Assembly (NCBI GenBank): GCA_020073145.1
Contig: JAIQFS010000023.1
Span: 1 to 63,394, forward strand
Direction: 5' to 3'
DNA length: 63,394 bases
DNA from: Terriglobia bacterium
Lineage (GTDB): Bacteria; Acidobacteriota; Terriglobia; Bryobacterales; Bryobacteraceae
Positions 62,446 through 63,394 of the stretch are shown here, piece after piece; the stretch's first letter is position 1; every line of letters begins with the position of its first letter. The notes under the pieces were generated by a model. The model saw nothing but the letters and a program-made list of their open reading frames with translations, searched no databases and was not told the origin of the DNA. Position numbers and translations under genes: made by a program.

Positions 62446-63141
62446 TTAGGAGTTTGGACTTCCAGCCGGAATCGAAGCTTTTGGGGCGGGCGACCCGCGG
62501 AACACTTGCCACCAAATGTAGGGACATGCCCAATTGGCGCCAATATTAATGATGTCGGCCACCACGGTATTCGAAGGAAACTGGTTGCGCAGAGCCTGCC
62601 CGATCGCTTCCCCGGTAAACTGAATCCCCAAAGCGCCGCTCAACATCAGCACTGCCCAGTCGTACTTGCGAGCGGCCACGAGCAAACCCCACAAGGCCAG
62701 GTCCAGGAGCGCGGAACTGAAGTTCAGGTCGCGGGACCACAAAGTAAGCCACCGGCTGATGGCAGCTTGGCTATCGTAATGCACCAGGAACGAAATGCTG
62801 GCGACCAGGATGGCGCCGGCGATCAGGGCCGTCCGAACCAGAGCTCGCGCACGGACTCCGCTGGTTGCCTGATACAGCAGGCTGATGACCACCGCAAACA
62901 ACAGGCCTTGTCGGATCCCTTCGTCAACCCAGTAGTATCGGGCTCGGGTAAAAGCCATCCGCGCCCCGGAAAAGTAGCCTGCATAGGCGGCAACCTCCAC
63001 CACGCCGGTGAGAAACAGAGCGATAGAGTAGGCCAGAACGAAAGGAAACCGGCGGTAGGCTCCCCGGAGCAGCGTCGCGATCACCAGCAGGTTCAGCGGG
63101 AACCCGACCAGCCAGCTGATGTATTGCAGGGCGACTCGCAT
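62446..63141 (-). CDS. Polytopic membrane protein of unknown function, 231 aa
   Basis: The product has about six or seven transmembrane helices (PLNLLVIATLL, VLAYSIALFLTGVVEVAAYAGYF, GLLFAVVISLLYQ, LVRTALIAGAILVASISFLV, ALLDLALWGLLVAA, WAVLMLSGALGIQFTGEAIG) and a short Pro-rich tail. No family is recognised. It follows the repeat-tail gene at 63186 by 44 bp on the same strand, so the two may form an operon. Confidence 0.75.
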   Translation of the reverse strand: MRVALQYISWLVGFPLNLLVIATLLRGAYRRFPFVLAYSIALFLTGVVEVAAYAGYFSGARMAFTRARYYWVDEGIRQGLLFAVVISLLYQATSGVRARALVRTALIAGAILVASISFLVHYDSQAAISRWLTLWSRDLNFSSALLDLALWGLLVAARKYDWAVLMLSGALGIQFTGEAIGQALRNQFPSNTVVADIINIGANWACPYIWWQVFRGSPAPKASIPAGSPNS

Positions 63142-63185
63142 CCAACTTCAATTCTAGGCTGAGTGCCCGATGGATGCTCGAAAAA

Positions 63186-63394
63186 TCAGGCGGCGAGCTG
63201 GATGTTCTCCCAGGGCTGGGGCGGCAGAGTCGGGCCGGAGGCAAGCTGGATGTTCTCCCAGGGCTGAGGCGGCAGAGTCGGGCCGGAGGCGAGCTGGATG
63301 TTCTCCCAGGGCTGAGGCGGCAGAGTCGGGCCGGAGGCGAGCTGGATGTTCTCCCAGGGCTGGGGCGGCAGAGTCGGGCCGGAGGCGAGCTGGA
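63186..63394 (-). CDS. C-terminal part of a repeat-tailed protein (truncated by the window edge)
   Basis: On the minus strand an open frame enters from the right edge and ends at TGA (63188-63186). It encodes at least four perfect copies of the 16-residue unit ASGPTLPPQPWENIQL and ends in LAA. No start is in view, so the front of the protein is unknown. The DNA copies differ only at two synonymous positions, which argues that the repeat peptide itself is under selection. Multicore peptide precursor, surface repeat protein or scaffold tail are all possible. Confidence 0.75.
   Translation of the reverse strand, partial: QLASGPTLPPQPWENIQLASGPTLPPQPWENIQLASGPTLPPQPWENIQLASGPTLPPQPWENIQLAA
63193..63394. 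repeat. 48-bp tandem repeat, four full copies plus part of a fifth
   Basis: Units start at 63193, 63241, 63289, 63337 and 63385, each exactly 48 bp. They are identical except for two single-base changes. They encode the C-terminus of the gene at 63186 and run past the window edge. Confidence 0.95.

Noticed and set aside
1-63394. CRISPR array
   Set aside because: The only tandem repeats (left edge, right edge) are direct-adjacent units without unique spacers, and one of them is coding.

Overview
The window reads as chromosomal DNA of an Acidobacteriota, most likely of the Solibacter/Bryobacter group (Bryobacterales). The reasons are high GC, dense short-overlap operons (many ATGA/GTGA stop-start overlaps), two copies of the soil-associated TIGR03435 family, a Ser/Thr kinase with a WD40/TolB-like C-terminus, a PEP-CTERM protein, and many Tat-exported or lipoprotein enzymes. 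The assignment rests on recognised families, not on a search. No phage, CRISPR array or intact insertion sequence was seen. One RNA gene is present, a tRNA-Leu(TAG).

Left part (1-24 kb): a degenerate tandem repeat lies at the edge. It is followed by a pta/HDAC-family deacetylase pair, then a compact, lower-GC TetR-haloalkane dehalogenase operon with a perfect 18-bp palindrome inside its promoter. Next come an AI-2E family permease, ruvX-mltG, a PAS-rich hybrid histidine kinase, an RND pump, a GT4 glycosyltransferase, rpiB-glyA, proS, a winged-helix regulator with a frameshifted membrane protein, a Tat-exported TIM-barrel protein, ctpA, ribH-nusB and lepA.

Middle part (24-43 kb): secreted proteins, a RoxA-like di-heme cytochrome, a cupin and a phosphoesterase lead into the most coherent block, 33.0-40.0 kb. 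This is a periplasmic sulfur-oxidation and respiration island: exported DsrE protein, divergent cbb3-type oxidase subunit I, a fused CcoO-CcoP-like tri-heme subunit, a tiny membrane subunit, a TsdA-type thiosulfate dehydrogenase, an exported rhodanese, a second exported DsrE protein, and a Tat-exported molybdenum sulfite dehydrogenase. Thiosulfate and sulfite oxidation could feed electrons through c-type hemes to the oxidase. A decayed alpha/beta hydrolase (BAAT C-terminal type) lies between rlmA and yebC-ruvC.

Right part (43-63 kb): Ser/Thr kinase, DUF4097-like lipoprotein, Yip1 protein, POT peptide transporter, second TIGR03435 protein, tRNA-Leu, an outer-membrane beta-barrel protein, a region of gene debris (ATP-dependent DNA ligase remnant, dispersed repeats), a PEP-CTERM protein, the argC-argB-acetyltransferase operon with an inverted repeat at its start codon, a molybdopterin-binding protein preceded by repeated AGGAT/ATCCT sites, a HAD phosphatase, a Tat-exported NHL-type protein, a MerR regulator, a Pal-like lipoprotein, and at the right edge a truncated gene whose product ends in perfect 16-residue repeats.
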